Assembly: GCA_934045905.1 (NCBI GenBank)
Contig: OW203767.1
Coordinates: forward strand, 20,153,073-20,217,072
Direction of reading: 5' to 3'
DNA from: Leuctra nigra
Taxonomy: Eukaryota; Arthropoda; Insecta; Plecoptera; Leuctridae
DNA length: 64,000 bases
Position 1 is the first letter of the stretch, and every line of letters begins with the position of its first letter. The notes beneath the pieces are model-generated. The model searched no databases and was not told the origin of the DNA. It saw only the letters and a list, made by a program, of their open reading frames with translations. This document shows, piece by piece, positions 26,401 through 33,784 of this stretch. The position numbers and the translations under genes were made by a program.

Positions 26401-29400
26401 AATACAAATATTATACCAAAAACAGGAGATTTCTCAAACATTACTAAATTTTGAATAAAAGACGCCTACGGATGCTTTTGTAATTGAAAAAGCATACCCA
26501 AGCTGTTTCCACGAAATTGATTTGAATTATTGGAACGAAACATGTTTGACCCGAATGTTTTTATTTTTCAGACGGACGGACGCTTTGCGACGTCGCCTAC
26601 GACACGTTCGAATGTCTGACCAATCGCCTCGACGCTGTAAGTATATGACGTCATCACATTCACCGTCTAATTGCCAATCACTGAGATGTCTCGGAGACAG
26701 TAATTGTGTTACAAGGATTGAGCACCAAGATTGCGATTGCAAACTTCACTTACGTGTTTATGTTTGAATAATTCATGTCCAATGACTTCATCATTCGATT
26801 TCATCATTTAATGTCAATAATTTCCATCATGAAGTGAGTGAAATGACATAATGATTGGAGAGGGTTCTTCGTTGAAGGAGAACAGTACACAGACTAATCA
26901 ATAAAGATGGATTTAAGTGTCTACCGTCACTACGGGACTCTTATTTCACTTTCTCTGTTTGATTTTTTGCTTTTTTGTATGTGGTTTTGTATAGGTAATG
27001 CCCGATCTGAAAATGCCCGAATGTCCGCAATGCACGATCGATCTGAAATTTTGCACACAAATTAGTTTTGGAACGAGATCGTGTGATTGTTTGAAAATTA
27101 AAAATGGAACCGTTTGACCGATCAACTTAAAACTTTGCATGGACATTGGGACCATATTTTTTTTTTAATTTTCAGAAAATCTGTGGAGAAGTGGAAGAGT
27201 TAATATCGACATTTTACAAACATTTTATGCTTCTTTTTAAATCACTCATATTTATTCAAATAAATTGAAATGATAAATTATCACTTCACCTTTGATGCAT
27301 CGTCTTCTAGTAAGTAGATCATCCAAAGTAGAGCATAATCTATCAAACGCATATGATTTCGCATGCAATACGAAGGCTCGCTTATCAACGCGTTACACAG
27401 AGCGTTTTCCTAGTCGTTCAATTATCAGAAGACAAATTAAAACTTTAAGTTTAATTTTCAAGAAGTTTTGTGTGCGAATGGTTTGTGTACGTTTCGAAGT
27501 ATCTCCTTTAAATTATGCACTGGCTCCGAGTCGAATATGATGTCGAAGTGATTCTCTGAAATATTTCATTACTATTGGCGATGTTCGCCCAAACAAAACA
27601 AAACAATCCAAGATAATGATGTTAATTATTACATTGTGAAGAGAAGAGCACCTTTTGAAAACTCAGAATAACAATATTTAATTGTTGAAGAATGCTAACC
27701 ATAATGATACTAATTAATTAAAGAATAATTGAACATAAGTAGTGGTACTTATGTTCCATTATGGTTTATTACTTAGTGTTAAGCACGAATGTGCGAGGTA
27801 GTTGGTAGATATTTTAGCAAAATAGTGGTATCTAGTGGAGCGGTCGCTCCACGCCAGCCAAGTCGTACGGCGCGCGCACACTCTCATATAAAGGCTGGAG
27901 CAAACCCACTTTTACTGTAAGCATCAAAGTGGCATTTTCGGCCTACTGGATCTTAAAATTGAGAAATCTCACATTGTTGCGAAATATCTTAATTTCGAGC
28001 TATGGCCCACCCTACAACATATACTAAATTTGGGAACAATAGGTTACGCCCTTTGCGCGCTAGAGGGCCGTGAAAACTGTGTTTTAGGGCGGTTTTCATA
28101 ATAATAATCTTAGTAGTAGGCTGGAGCTAAAATCCGGTAAACAGGCCACAGCCTAAACGGCTGAACCGATTGATCTCACATTTTTACCACGTGTGCACTT
28201 TTGGCGTCTGATTTAACCTTGTCCCCATGAATTTTTTGTGCCGCCATTTTGAAACCGGAAGTGACGTCATATCTCGTCAACGGTTGGACCGATCGGAACG
28301 AAATTTGCGCCAATCGTTTCAGACGGTCATCTATATGGATTATCAATATCAAAAGACTGAACATTATTTTAAATAAACCGGAAATGACGTCATGAAATTT
28401 AATATACATCGATTTGCATTTCAGCAACAACTGTTGATCCGATTGTCTTGATATTTATGTAACGTTTGTACTTTTGATATTTCATTTGACTTGTTATAAA
28501 ACCAACCGGAAGCCGCCATTTTGAAACCGGAAGTGACATCATGTCTCAAAAACGGCTAAACAGATTAGAACAAAACCAGCGCTAAACGATTTAGACGGTC
28601 AACTTTATGTAATCAGTAATATTTGATGATTCAAATATCGAAACCGGAAATGACGTCACACATTTTATGACCTATACCGGAAATGACGTCATAAATATGC
28701 TAAATGACGCTAAATTCACCACTTTATACTTTAAAATAGATATAAGTAAACGTACTTTGTAAATAATTATAAATTCAAGGTTGCAGTGTTCTCGGCGGCC
28801 ATTTTTAAAACCGGAAGTGACGTCATATATCGTAAACGGTTGTACCGATTGCAACCTAAGTTTGGAAATGTGTTGGACTAATAATTATGAATACAAGACG
28901 ACATTATTTTCGGCCGCCATTGTTAAAACCGGAAGTGACGTCAAATATCGAAAATGGCTGTACCGATTGCAATCAAATTTTGGAAATGTGTTGTACTAAT
29001 AATTATGAATTCAAGACGACATTATTTTCGGCCGCCATTGTTAAAACCGGAAGTGACGTCATATATCGAAAATGGCTGTACCGATTGCAACCAAATTTTG
29101 GAATGTGTTGTACTAATAATTATGAATTCAAGACGACATTATTTTCGGCCGCCATTGTTAAAACCGGAAGTGACGTCATATATCAAAAACGGCTGTACCG
29201 ATTGCAACCAAATTTTGGAAATGTGTAGGAGTAATAATTATGAATTCAAGACGACATTATTTTCGGCCGCCATTGTTAAAACCGGAAGTGACGTCAAATA
29301 TCGAAAATGGCTGTACCGATTGCAATCAAATTTTGGAAATGTGTTGTACTAATAATTATGAATTCAAGACGACATTATTTTCGGCCGCCATTGTTAAAAC

Positions 29401-31897
29401 CGGAAGTGACGTCATATATCGAAAATGGCTGTACCGATTGCAACCAAATTTTGGAATGTGTTGTACTAATAATTATGAATTCAAGACGACATTATTTTCG
29501 GCCGCCATTGTTAAAACCGGAAGTGACGTCATATATCAAAAACGGCTGTACCGATTGCAACCAAATTTTGGAAATGTGTAGGAGTAATAATTATGAATTC
29601 AAGACGACATTATTTTCGGCCGCCATTGCTAAAACCGGAAGTGACGTCATATATCGAAAACGGCTGGACCGATTGTAACGAAACTTAAAGCTATTCTTCT
29701 TGGAAAATTATTTTAATCTTATATACCAAACGCAACTTTTCTAAGTATCCAAATCGGCATAGGCGTATTTTTTTAAAGAAATAAGTTCTTGCACGGACAC
29801 AAGCTGTGCTACAAGCTGTATGAATAAACTAACAAAAGAAGTGATATCCCAGAAAAAAAACACTCCGTGTAAAAAAGGCAGCCAAGTCTCTTTACTTTAA
29901 AAAAATTCAACACCGAAAAGGAGTGATATCAAAAAAGGAGCCAAGTCAATGACATTTCCAAATATTTAATCGTATCTTTGAAATAAAAGTATAAACACCG
30001 AGAAATACTTTACAAAAGGACTTGGCGCATCGTTTTTTTAAAGACATTTTTCTATTCATAAGCATGTGCCATTTATATACAACCGTCATTTTGAATGTTT
30101 AGAATAATAGGGAAACATCTTTCAATTAGGTACATATTATACATACCTTCTGTAAAATATTTTCTATATGAATATATACGCTATGAAACTTGTTGTCTAT
30201 GCTTTCTATAAATATACACAATAGTTATCTTCGTAATATTGTTTCGTGGTGAATATAATTAAGTCTCATGCGTTATACCTTCTCATCATGTAACAATTTC
30301 TATTAATACACATTTTATAAAAATACATTTCACAAAGAAGACAGTCATATTGAATTTCTATTAAAAAATTTAACTTTATACACTTGGCACTTCAAAAATA
30401 TATAATTGTGTTCCATTAGTTAGTAATTATTTGACAACGTTTCATGATTTCCTTCAGTCAAGATCAAATTATGAAAAGATACCAGTCTAATATCGCCATA
30501 TTAACAGTACTGCAAGAATATGTATGAGCCCACTTCCAATTGATATGAAGGGATGTGTGTTGTGAAAAATATCCGACCGAACCGGGGCACGAACTTGGGA
30601 CCTCTCACTTGCCGGGCGAGAGCTCTACCAACTGAGCTACCCGATCGGACGGGCGGACATTAGACACAACACACTGATGAGGATCCTGACTCCTGACTCC
30701 ATGGAAGTTTTCCAAAGAAACCTACATTCTCACCACTTCCAATTGTTATGTAATTCTTTCACCCTTATATTACTTATATATTACAGCATAAAATCATGCT
30801 TCTATCGCCATTGACAAAACTATAAAATAGTCATTACTAAAAGTAGCTTGATTCATAGATTCTGGCTCTAATAGAAAGAGGAAAATGTACCTACTTGTAA
30901 ATTTCTTTCCACTTTTAGGATAGAATGATGTCTTTAAAAAAACGATGCGCCAAGTCCTTTTGTAAAGTATTTCTCGGTGTTTATACTTTTATTTCAAAGA
31001 TACGATTAAATATTTGGAAATGTCATTGACTTGGCTCCTTTTTTGATATCACTCCTTTTCGGTGTTGAATTTTTTTAAAGTAAAGAGACTTGGCTGCCTT
31101 TTTTACACGGAGTGTTTTTTTTCTGGGTAGTTATTACATTATAAAAATCCATGTATCTACTGATTTATTTTTGTTGATTACTGATGATTTATTGATTTAA
31201 AAAGGTTGACCTCTTGGAAATCAGTTTCTGAAAATATCAGAAACTCTTAAAAGTTATAAAGCTCTTGGCCGATTTGTCTAATTTTTAAAAAAATATTTGT
31301 CCCAATGACCACTCAAAATTTAAATTTAATCGGATAAACGGTTCCATTTTTAACCATCAACCATGACAGAATCTCGTTCAAAAACAATACCTGTGACCGC
31401 TCATATGACTTTAGTGCGTGTGCAAAATTTCAGTTTGATTAGTTGAACGGTGTTACCTGGGCATTGTCTTTAAAAAACGCACACAGAGAAAGAGCAATAA
31501 GGGCCGGTCTTTGTACCTCTTGCTTAAGTTAGCTACCGGAAAAAGTTCTTGATAGCGTTAGCAAACGTCTTTCAACTTCTAGGCTGATAGTAGCCAGAGG
31601 ATGAAATCAATGTACAATTAGGTGCTTGCTTGCTAACTTTATCCGTCAATCAAGAACTTTATCAAGAGGTACAAAAACCGGCCCTAAGAGTATCGATTCT
31701 AGGTTCCACAGTCCAAAGGACATTGTTACGAAACGAACTTTAAACATTCTTCAATAAATTAATTTGTGACAAGACTCCAGATATTTTAGTTTATGAACTA
31801 TAGGATCGAGTTGTACGGTGGTTAGCAGCTTGGCCAGCTTGCTCGGTCAGTGATATATTATGTTTGTTTGTTGCAGTATTGTTCCGGTGAAGACTAG
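2423..31897 (+). CDS. Odorant-binding protein (PBP/GOBP family), seven exons, 192 aa
   Basis: Joined exons 2423-2488, 12136-12229, 18864-19015, 22067-22102, 23042-23186, 26572-26636 and 31877-31897 give one open frame of 192 residues. Seen: residues 1-19 are a signal peptide with an A-S-A cleavage motif. The OBP cysteine pattern is C43-x61-C105-x3-C109-x42-C152-x17-C170-x8-C179; the C2-x3-C3 and C5-x8-C6 spacings are diagnostic of the family. Known: OBPs are small secreted helical proteins that carry hydrophobic ligands in sensillar lymph or other fluids. Odd: the C1-C2 interval is about twice the usual length and contains R89-G-K-R92, a furin-type site; C26 and C188 are extra cysteines; N143-A-T is an N-glycosylation sequon. 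All six introns are GT-AG, of about 9.6, 6.6, 3.1, 0.9, 3.4 and 5.2 kb. The ligand and the named paralogue cannot be told from sequence. The first and last exons are the least certain. Confidence 0.83.
4877..5112 (+). repeat. Left arm of terminal inverted repeat, element copy A
   Basis: Starts ATCCCAG and ends at CTTAAG. It includes CACTCCGTGTAAAAATACCA and GACTTGGCGCATCG, both found reverse-complemented in 5772-6007. The arms are about 236 bp each and nearly identical, with a 660-bp spacer. Confidence 0.8.
5772..6007 (-). repeat. Right arm of terminal inverted repeat, element copy A
   Basis: Inverse of 4877-5112: CGATGCGCCAAGTCC near the inner end and CACGGAGTGTTTTTTCTGGG at the outer end. 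Confidence 0.8.
7080..7275 (-). repeat. tRNA-derived SINE-like sequence
   Basis: On the - strand, GGTCCCGGGTTCAATTCTC (complement near 7200-7220) is a good RNA polymerase III B box, preceded by tRNA-like GGATTCCGGA. The body runs down to about 7080. It is not related to the Ala-like SINE at 30548. The limits are approximate. Confidence 0.5.
7309..7943 (+). repeat. R1 dispersed repeat, copy 2
   Basis: The head (AAAACGCTCAGTGTAACGCG), body and tail (AAGTGCCATAAGAGTACCGT, GCTCGCTACGCTCGCT) match copy 1. It is about 270 bp shorter. Confidence 0.7.
8430..8760 (-). repeat. R1 dispersed repeat, copy 3 (partial, inverted)
   Basis: Reverse-oriented body, with AATCGATCTGGAATTTTGCAC and later blocks matching R1. 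Head and tail are missing. Confidence 0.5.
8761..12135. other. OBP intron 1, remainder
   Basis: AT-rich intronic DNA. Apart from low-level similarity to R1 I see no further repeats, RNA genes or exon-like segments. Confidence 0.4.
12136..12229 (+). CDS. OBP exon 2: N-terminal helix with C1
   Basis: Acceptor TTCGCAG|GAC and donor GAAG|GTAATT frame 31 codons plus one base. The product includes RIEDTISRCQNEIKLAILE, an amphipathic helix carrying C1 (precursor residue 43) as in OBP helix 1. An additional cysteine stands 17 residues earlier (DSRC, residue 26). The split codon G|AG (Glu54) joins exon 3 exactly; skipping this exon would put a stop five codons into exon 3 if its first acceptor is used. 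GC-rich codon use contrasts with the AT-rich flanks. A palindromic MITE starts 14 bp after the donor. Confidence 0.8.
12244..12441. mobile_element. Palindromic MITE-like element beside OBP exon 2
   Basis: The ends are inverted copies: ATCACGGAAAAA at the left and TTTTTTCCGTGAT at the right, with inner GTAGCAATA/TATTGCTAC blocks. About 198 bp, no coding frame. It begins 14 bp after the exon 2 donor. Confidence 0.7.
12567..12957. mobile_element. Hairpin MITE with TTAA ends
   Basis: Left end TTAAGACGGCTGAGTAGTGAG and right end CTCACTACCCAGCCCTTAA are inverted copies. The arms continue inward (TTTATCGATTTTTATCAATA and its inverse). TTAA at each end suggests a piggyBac-type target. It is in OBP intron 2. 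Confidence 0.65.
15683..15835 (+). repeat. Left arm of terminal inverted repeat, element copy B
   Basis: CCATAAAAAACACTTCGTGT at the outer end and CTTGGCGCATCG at the inner end, inverse of 15926-16078. Confidence 0.8.
15926..16078 (-). repeat. Right arm of terminal inverted repeat, element copy B
   Basis: CGATGCGCCAAGTATTTTTT at the inner end and CGAAGTGTTTTTTATGG at the outer end. The arms carry matching variants not found in copies A and C, so they match each other better than the other copies. Confidence 0.8.
16850..16980. repeat. Poly-C tracts
   Basis: Two C-rich runs (about 16852-16883 and 16961-16974). They may be length-unstable. Confidence 0.8.
17560..18019. other. Unassigned stretch with a TTTA microsatellite
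   Basis: A (TTTA)n run at about 17573-17592 borders a - strand frame on one side, as at the tail of a 5'-truncated non-LTR element in - orientation. A 98-codon + frame ends at 18019 without splice sites or a recognised domain. I do not call a gene. Confidence 0.3.
18864..19015 (+). CDS. OBP exon 3: C1-C2 linker
   Basis: Acceptor TTTTTTTCAG|AG and donor GCGGGG|GTAAGT. The exon completes Glu54 and encodes residues 55-104, rich in Ala, Glu, Gln and Asn, with no cysteine. It contains R89-G-K-R92 just before S-A-F-D-E-D-E, fitting the R-x-K/R-R furin consensus. It ends in phase 0 directly before the cysteine codon of exon 4. An alternative acceptor 2 nt further in (CAGAG|GTG) would let exon 1 splice straight to this exon in frame, giving an isoform without exon 2 and hence without C1. 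Confidence 0.82.
20082..20276. mobile_element. Perfect-hairpin MITE with TTAA ends
   Basis: Left arm GGGTTTCCATGACCGGAATT and right arm AATTCCGGTCATGGAAACCC are exact inverses. The pairing continues through GTGACACGGAACGA and CAACCAATCACAAGACAGAG to a loop of about 20 bp. TTAA stands at 20082-20085 and 20273-20276, typical of piggyBac-type insertion. It is in OBP intron 3, as is the next MITE. Confidence 0.8.
20330..20762 (-). repeat. R1 dispersed repeat, copy 4
   Basis: Inverted R1: CAAATCGATCTGATATTTTGC near the start, body blocks, and AGAGCGTTTTCCTA at the end, the inverse of the R1 head. Confidence 0.65.
20886..21040. mobile_element. Harbinger-type MITE with TTA duplication
   Basis: TIRs GGCCCGGTATTACCAAAGTTAA (left, first 20 shown as GGCCCGGTATTACCAAAGTT) and AACTTTGGTAATACGGGCCC (right), flanked by TTA at 20883-20885 and 21041-21043. 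A 3-bp TTA/TAA duplication with G-rich TIR ends is typical of PIF/Harbinger. Confidence 0.7.
22067..22102 (+). CDS. OBP exon 4: 36-nt microexon with C2-x3-C3
   Basis: Twelve codons (CLLHCVYRKVKA) lie between a strong acceptor (a run of T then TTGCAG) and donor GCC|GTAAGT. CLLHC is the C2-x3-C3 hallmark of OBPs and both ends are in phase 0. The exon is too short to appear as an open reading frame of any size; it is identified by motif, splice sites and phase. Losing it would remove two of the six conserved cysteines while keeping frame. Confidence 0.85.
22598..22852. repeat. Small dispersed hairpin element
   Basis: GTACCTCGAATC and CAGAAGGCCCAAGTCAATTT at the left, inverse TTTCTACCTCTGAGGTAC at the right. 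A related copy lies at 39297-39540. Confidence 0.45.
23042..23186 (+). CDS. OBP exon 5: helices between C3 and C5 with C4
   Basis: Acceptor CCACTTTCCAG|ATC and donor ACA-A|GTAAGT frame 48 codons plus one base. IDSDGFPTPEGLVRLY matches the typical post-C3 'D..G' turn of OBPs, and GAQLC carries C4 (residue 152), 42 residues after C3, within the usual range. N143-A-T is a possible N-glycosylation site. The exon is strikingly GC-rich, with C or G in most third positions, against an AT-rich background, a sign of selected coding sequence. It ends in phase 1 and joins exon 6 to form Asn165. Confidence 0.9.
23187..26571. other. OBP intron 5
   Basis: AT-rich intron with a poly-A run near 26106-26123 and a short poly-G run near 25671. 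No exon-like segment or RNA gene is seen. Confidence 0.5.
26572..26636 (+). CDS. OBP exon 6: C5-x8-C6
   Basis: Acceptor TTTTTCAG|AC and donor GACGCT|GTAAGT. After completing Asn165 it encodes GRTLCDVAYDTFECLTNRLDA, shown here as two parts: GRTLC and DVAYDTFECLTNRLDA. C170-x8-C179 is the family signature. The C4-C5 gap of 17 is a little longer than in most hemipteran OBPs. It ends in phase 0. Confidence 0.9.
26950..27412 (-). repeat. R1 dispersed repeat, copy 5
   Basis: Inverted R1: ACGATCGATCTGAAATTTTGC in the body, and CGCTTATCAACGCGTTACAC and AGAGCGTTTTCCTAG at the end. Confidence 0.7.
28811..29752 (+). repeat. 118-bp tandem array with 353-bp trimeric higher-order repeat
   Basis: CCGGAAGTGACGTCA cores begin at 28811, 28929, 29047, 29164, 29282, 29400, 29517 and 29635, with spacings of 118, 118, 117, 118, 118, 117 and 118. 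Unit types a (TCAAATATCG), b (TTGGAATGTG, one base short) and c (GTGTAGGAGT) recur as a-b-c, a-b-c, giving a 353-bp higher-order period. Confidence 0.9.
29848..30062 (+). repeat. Left arm of terminal inverted repeat, element copy C
   Basis: CCCAGAAAAAAAACACTCCG at the outer end and GGACTTGGCGCATCG at the inner end, inverse of about 30911-31127. Confidence 0.75.
30548..30733 (-). mobile_element. Ala-tRNA-derived SINE, copy 1
   Basis: On the - strand the head reads GGGTAGCTCAGTTGGTAGAG (A box). A 5-bp anticodon stem closes a CCGGCAA loop (anticodon GGC, Ala-like), followed by AAGTTCGTGCCCC (degenerate B box). The direct repeats CACTTCCAATTG(A/T)TATG at 30531-30547 and 30734-30750 are a 17-bp target duplication with one mismatch. 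It sits inside element copy C. A functional tRNA is unlikely: position 33 is C not T, and a SINE body follows. Confidence 0.8.
30911..31127 (-). repeat. Right arm of terminal inverted repeat, element copy C
   Basis: ACGATGCGCCAAGTCC at the inner end and CACGGAGTGTTTTTTTTCTG at the outer end. Confidence 0.75.
31205..31696 (+). repeat. R1 dispersed repeat, copy 6, split by a MITE
   Basis: R1 body blocks, CAGAGAAAGAGCAATAA then a 184-bp insert, then TAAGAGTATCG, which restores the R1 tail sequence. Confidence 0.7.
31501..31684. mobile_element. Harbinger-type MITE nested in R1
   Basis: TIRs GGGCCGGTCTTTGTACCTCTTG (first 20: GGGCCGGTCTTTGTACCTCT) and AAGAGGTACAAAAACCGGCC at the other end, flanked by TAA at 31498-31500 and 31685-31687. 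The host R1 copy is interrupted exactly there. The element ends 192 bp before OBP exon 7. Confidence 0.8.
31877..31897 (+). CDS. OBP exon 7: last six residues and stop
   Basis: Acceptor TGTTTGTTGCAG|TAT is followed in phase 0 by YCSGED and TAG. Placement is inferred: it is an in-phase acceptor with an early stop, and poly(A) signals follow at 32040 and 32072. A short hydrophilic tail after C6 is normal for OBPs. It adds a cysteine (C188) that could pair with C26. Other short terminal exons cannot be excluded without a transcript. Confidence 0.6.
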   Translation, partial: YCSGED

Positions 31898-32077
31898 AGC
31901 GTCCTGCATCGAAGAGCATTCCCTGGAAGTGTGACACTGTTTTGGTTCCTTTATTACGTAGCTCAACTGAAAATACTTTCATTTCTGCGTTCATTCACAA
32001 CTACGATTAGCTAATAGTCATAATGATTTGTATTTATGTAATAAATCTTCGTTTGTTTTTTTATAGTAAGAAATAAA
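31898..32077 (+). promoter_or_regulatory. OBP 3' UTR with two poly(A) signals
   Basis: AATAAA occurs at 32040-32045 and again at 32072-32077, 143 and 175 bp after the stop. A T-rich stretch follows. The placement supports exon 7 as the terminal exon. Confidence 0.55.
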
Positions 32078-32532
32078 GTTTAGGTAAACATATTTTGCTT
32101 TTTATTTTACATTAATATGTTGTAAATTTAATCTTATTTTTAACTTATTTCTTGCTCTTTTTGTGTTAATCAGTAACAGTCAAGATTATCAAAGTCAAGT
32201 TTTCAAACTTCGAAAAACTTAAATTAATTAGGAAAATTAAAATTTGTCAAACTAGAAAGTTATACATAGTTAAAAGTAGTATCCATGTTGAATTTTGTTA
32301 TAAGGTTTAAAGTGTATATTCAGACTCAAAAACATCGAGCCAGTCTCAAACGAATCCAGATTATGTAAAATTAGTTCTAAAATTCTCGTAAAATATCAAA
32401 TTTCGATTTCTTTGGCTCGACATTATAAATTTTATTTCGCTTAATTGTTTCAAAATTAAATAAAAATGCTATAAATATAAGCACCACGTTCTTCCCTCAA
32501 AAATACAATATAAATTAAATTATCAAGTAAAT

Positions 32533-32739
32533 TCAAGAAATATCAAAGTGTATCTTCGAAAAATACGTGATACTATCGGTCATATCAGAAACTTCTCCAG
32601 CAAACTCTACATTGATCTGCCATTTGTCCACAATTCTCACGCTATCTTCAATATCGGCATGGAAAATCAATCGTCTCCACTCAGCCCCTCCGGCGTTCAT
32701 TCGCTTGTTGTCATTCTCTGCGCTCTTCCTTCTTGACAC
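32533..32739 (-). other. Unassigned - strand open frame
   Basis: An open frame with an internal ATG (54 codons from about 32700, beginning MNAGGAEWRRLIFHADIED and ending FDIS*) has protein-like composition, but no recognised domain and no clear splice sites. It starts just below a cluster of CACGTG and TGACGTCA sites that would be upstream on this strand. Two + frames are also open here. Coding status is unproven. Confidence 0.25.
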
Positions 32740-32750
32740 TTTCCTCGGGC

Positions 32751-32794
32751 CACGTGGTTGACCTGGGTCACGTCACGTGCCATTAGTGACGTCA
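32751..32794. promoter_or_regulatory. E-box/CRE cluster
   Basis: CACGTG at 32751-32756 and 32774-32779 and TGACGTCA at 32787-32794 lie within 44 bp. TGACCTGGGTCA, two nuclear-receptor-like half sites, lies between. All three six- or eight-base sites are perfect palindromes. Confidence 0.4.
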
Positions 32795-33592
32795 TTGATT
32801 TATAACTAACTTCAAGTGAGAGAAAGAAGCTTGGCAAAACGCGAAGAAGAAATACAACTGACCAATGTAGATCTTCCTCCCCTTTCATACTCATACTCAA
32901 AATACTCAAAAATACTCAAAAACTAAAAAAAAATCGTTTTTGGGGGTATTTTTTTTAAGCTTTAGGTATTGTTGAATTCTTACAGAATTTAATAGTCTTA
33001 CAATGAAAACATATTGCAAATAATAAACACAATACATGAAACTATCTACTTTAATATTGTTCAAACTAAATTGCTTAAAAGGGAGATAGGTCCTTATTTT
33101 AGTTGACCAAACTTTCCACTGATAGACGACATTGACATGTAAAACGCTTTGTCTTACAGTGGATATTTATTCAAATTGTCCCTATTTAAATCTTGTTTTA
33201 GCGTCTTTTTCATGGTTTGAGGCTAGGTTCGTTACATGTTTTTTTTTCATAACAATCGTCCTAAACAGCAATTAGCATTCAATTGTACTGTTAATATTTG
33301 ATCTTTATACAAATTGTGATTGAATATTACGAAGCTATCTCCGTTTCGATCTTTGCTTCAATTTCTAGTGTCTTTTTATCTCAAATTGTCCAGTTTCAGT
33401 TCTGAAAATAGAACCGATTCTAAACCAAGAATTAACAAAATTTGGATTTCCATGTCTATCACATACTATATCGCCAAATTGGCCCAATTCTAATCGACAG
33501 ATTTGAATTTAATTGAATTTGATTTGACAGATTTGCCCAACTTGAATTGTATAGTGGAATACCCACAAGATGTTTCGTTGTGCAACTGTAGT

Positions 33593-33664
33593 ATAATTGT
33601 CCTCTAAAGTAAGTAATATATTTAACTGTTAAATATATTTCTTTACTTTATAGGACAATTATTA
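33593..33664. repeat. Short palindrome
   Basis: ATAATTGTCCTCTAAAGTAA at the left pairs with TTTACTTTATAGGACAATTAT at the right (first 20 counted), with inner TATTTAAC-TGTTAAATA pairing. About 72 bp in total. Confidence 0.7.
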
Positions 33665-33718
33665 CAAAAATAGCTTAAAGAAAAGCTAAAAGCTTAAGAA
33701 CAAATAGCTTAAAGAATT

Positions 33719-33784
33719 AGCTTATTAAGCTATTTCTTTTAGCTTATTAAGCTATTTCTTTTAGCTTATTAAGCTATTTCTTTT
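33719..33784. repeat. 22-bp tandem array (3 units)
   Basis: AGCTTATTAAGCTATTTCTT plus TT repeats at 22-bp spacing. Each unit contains the palindrome AGCTTATTAAGCT. Confidence 0.85.

Larger units (their letters stand above)
27831..31127 (+). mobile_element. ETS/CRE-repeat element, copy C (complete, expanded array)
   Basis: Head A|TCTAGTGGAGCGG as in the other copies. Diverged units occupy 28250-28800. An expanded tandem array follows (28811-29760) and then a terminal inverted repeat (29848-30062 and about 30911-31127). An Ala-tRNA-like SINE has inserted in the spacer between the arms. The body has at least 12 CCGGAAGTGACGTCA-type cores. The long frames across the array rotate with the non-triplet unit, so they are not proteins. 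In OBP intron 6. Confidence 0.78.

Noticed and set aside
28887..29678. Overlapping 113-132-codon frames with repeated Cys/Asn-rich segments
   Set aside because: They are translations of the 118-bp tandem array. The unit is not a multiple of three, so each frame cycles through the same DNA in different phases; this is repeat DNA, not a repeat protein.
30575..30655. Functional tRNA-Ala gene
   Set aside because: C at position 33, degenerate T arm and a SINE body with target duplication show a SINE.
33719..33784. CRISPR-like array
   Set aside because: Three contiguous 22-bp units with no spacers, in insect DNA; a plain tandem repeat.
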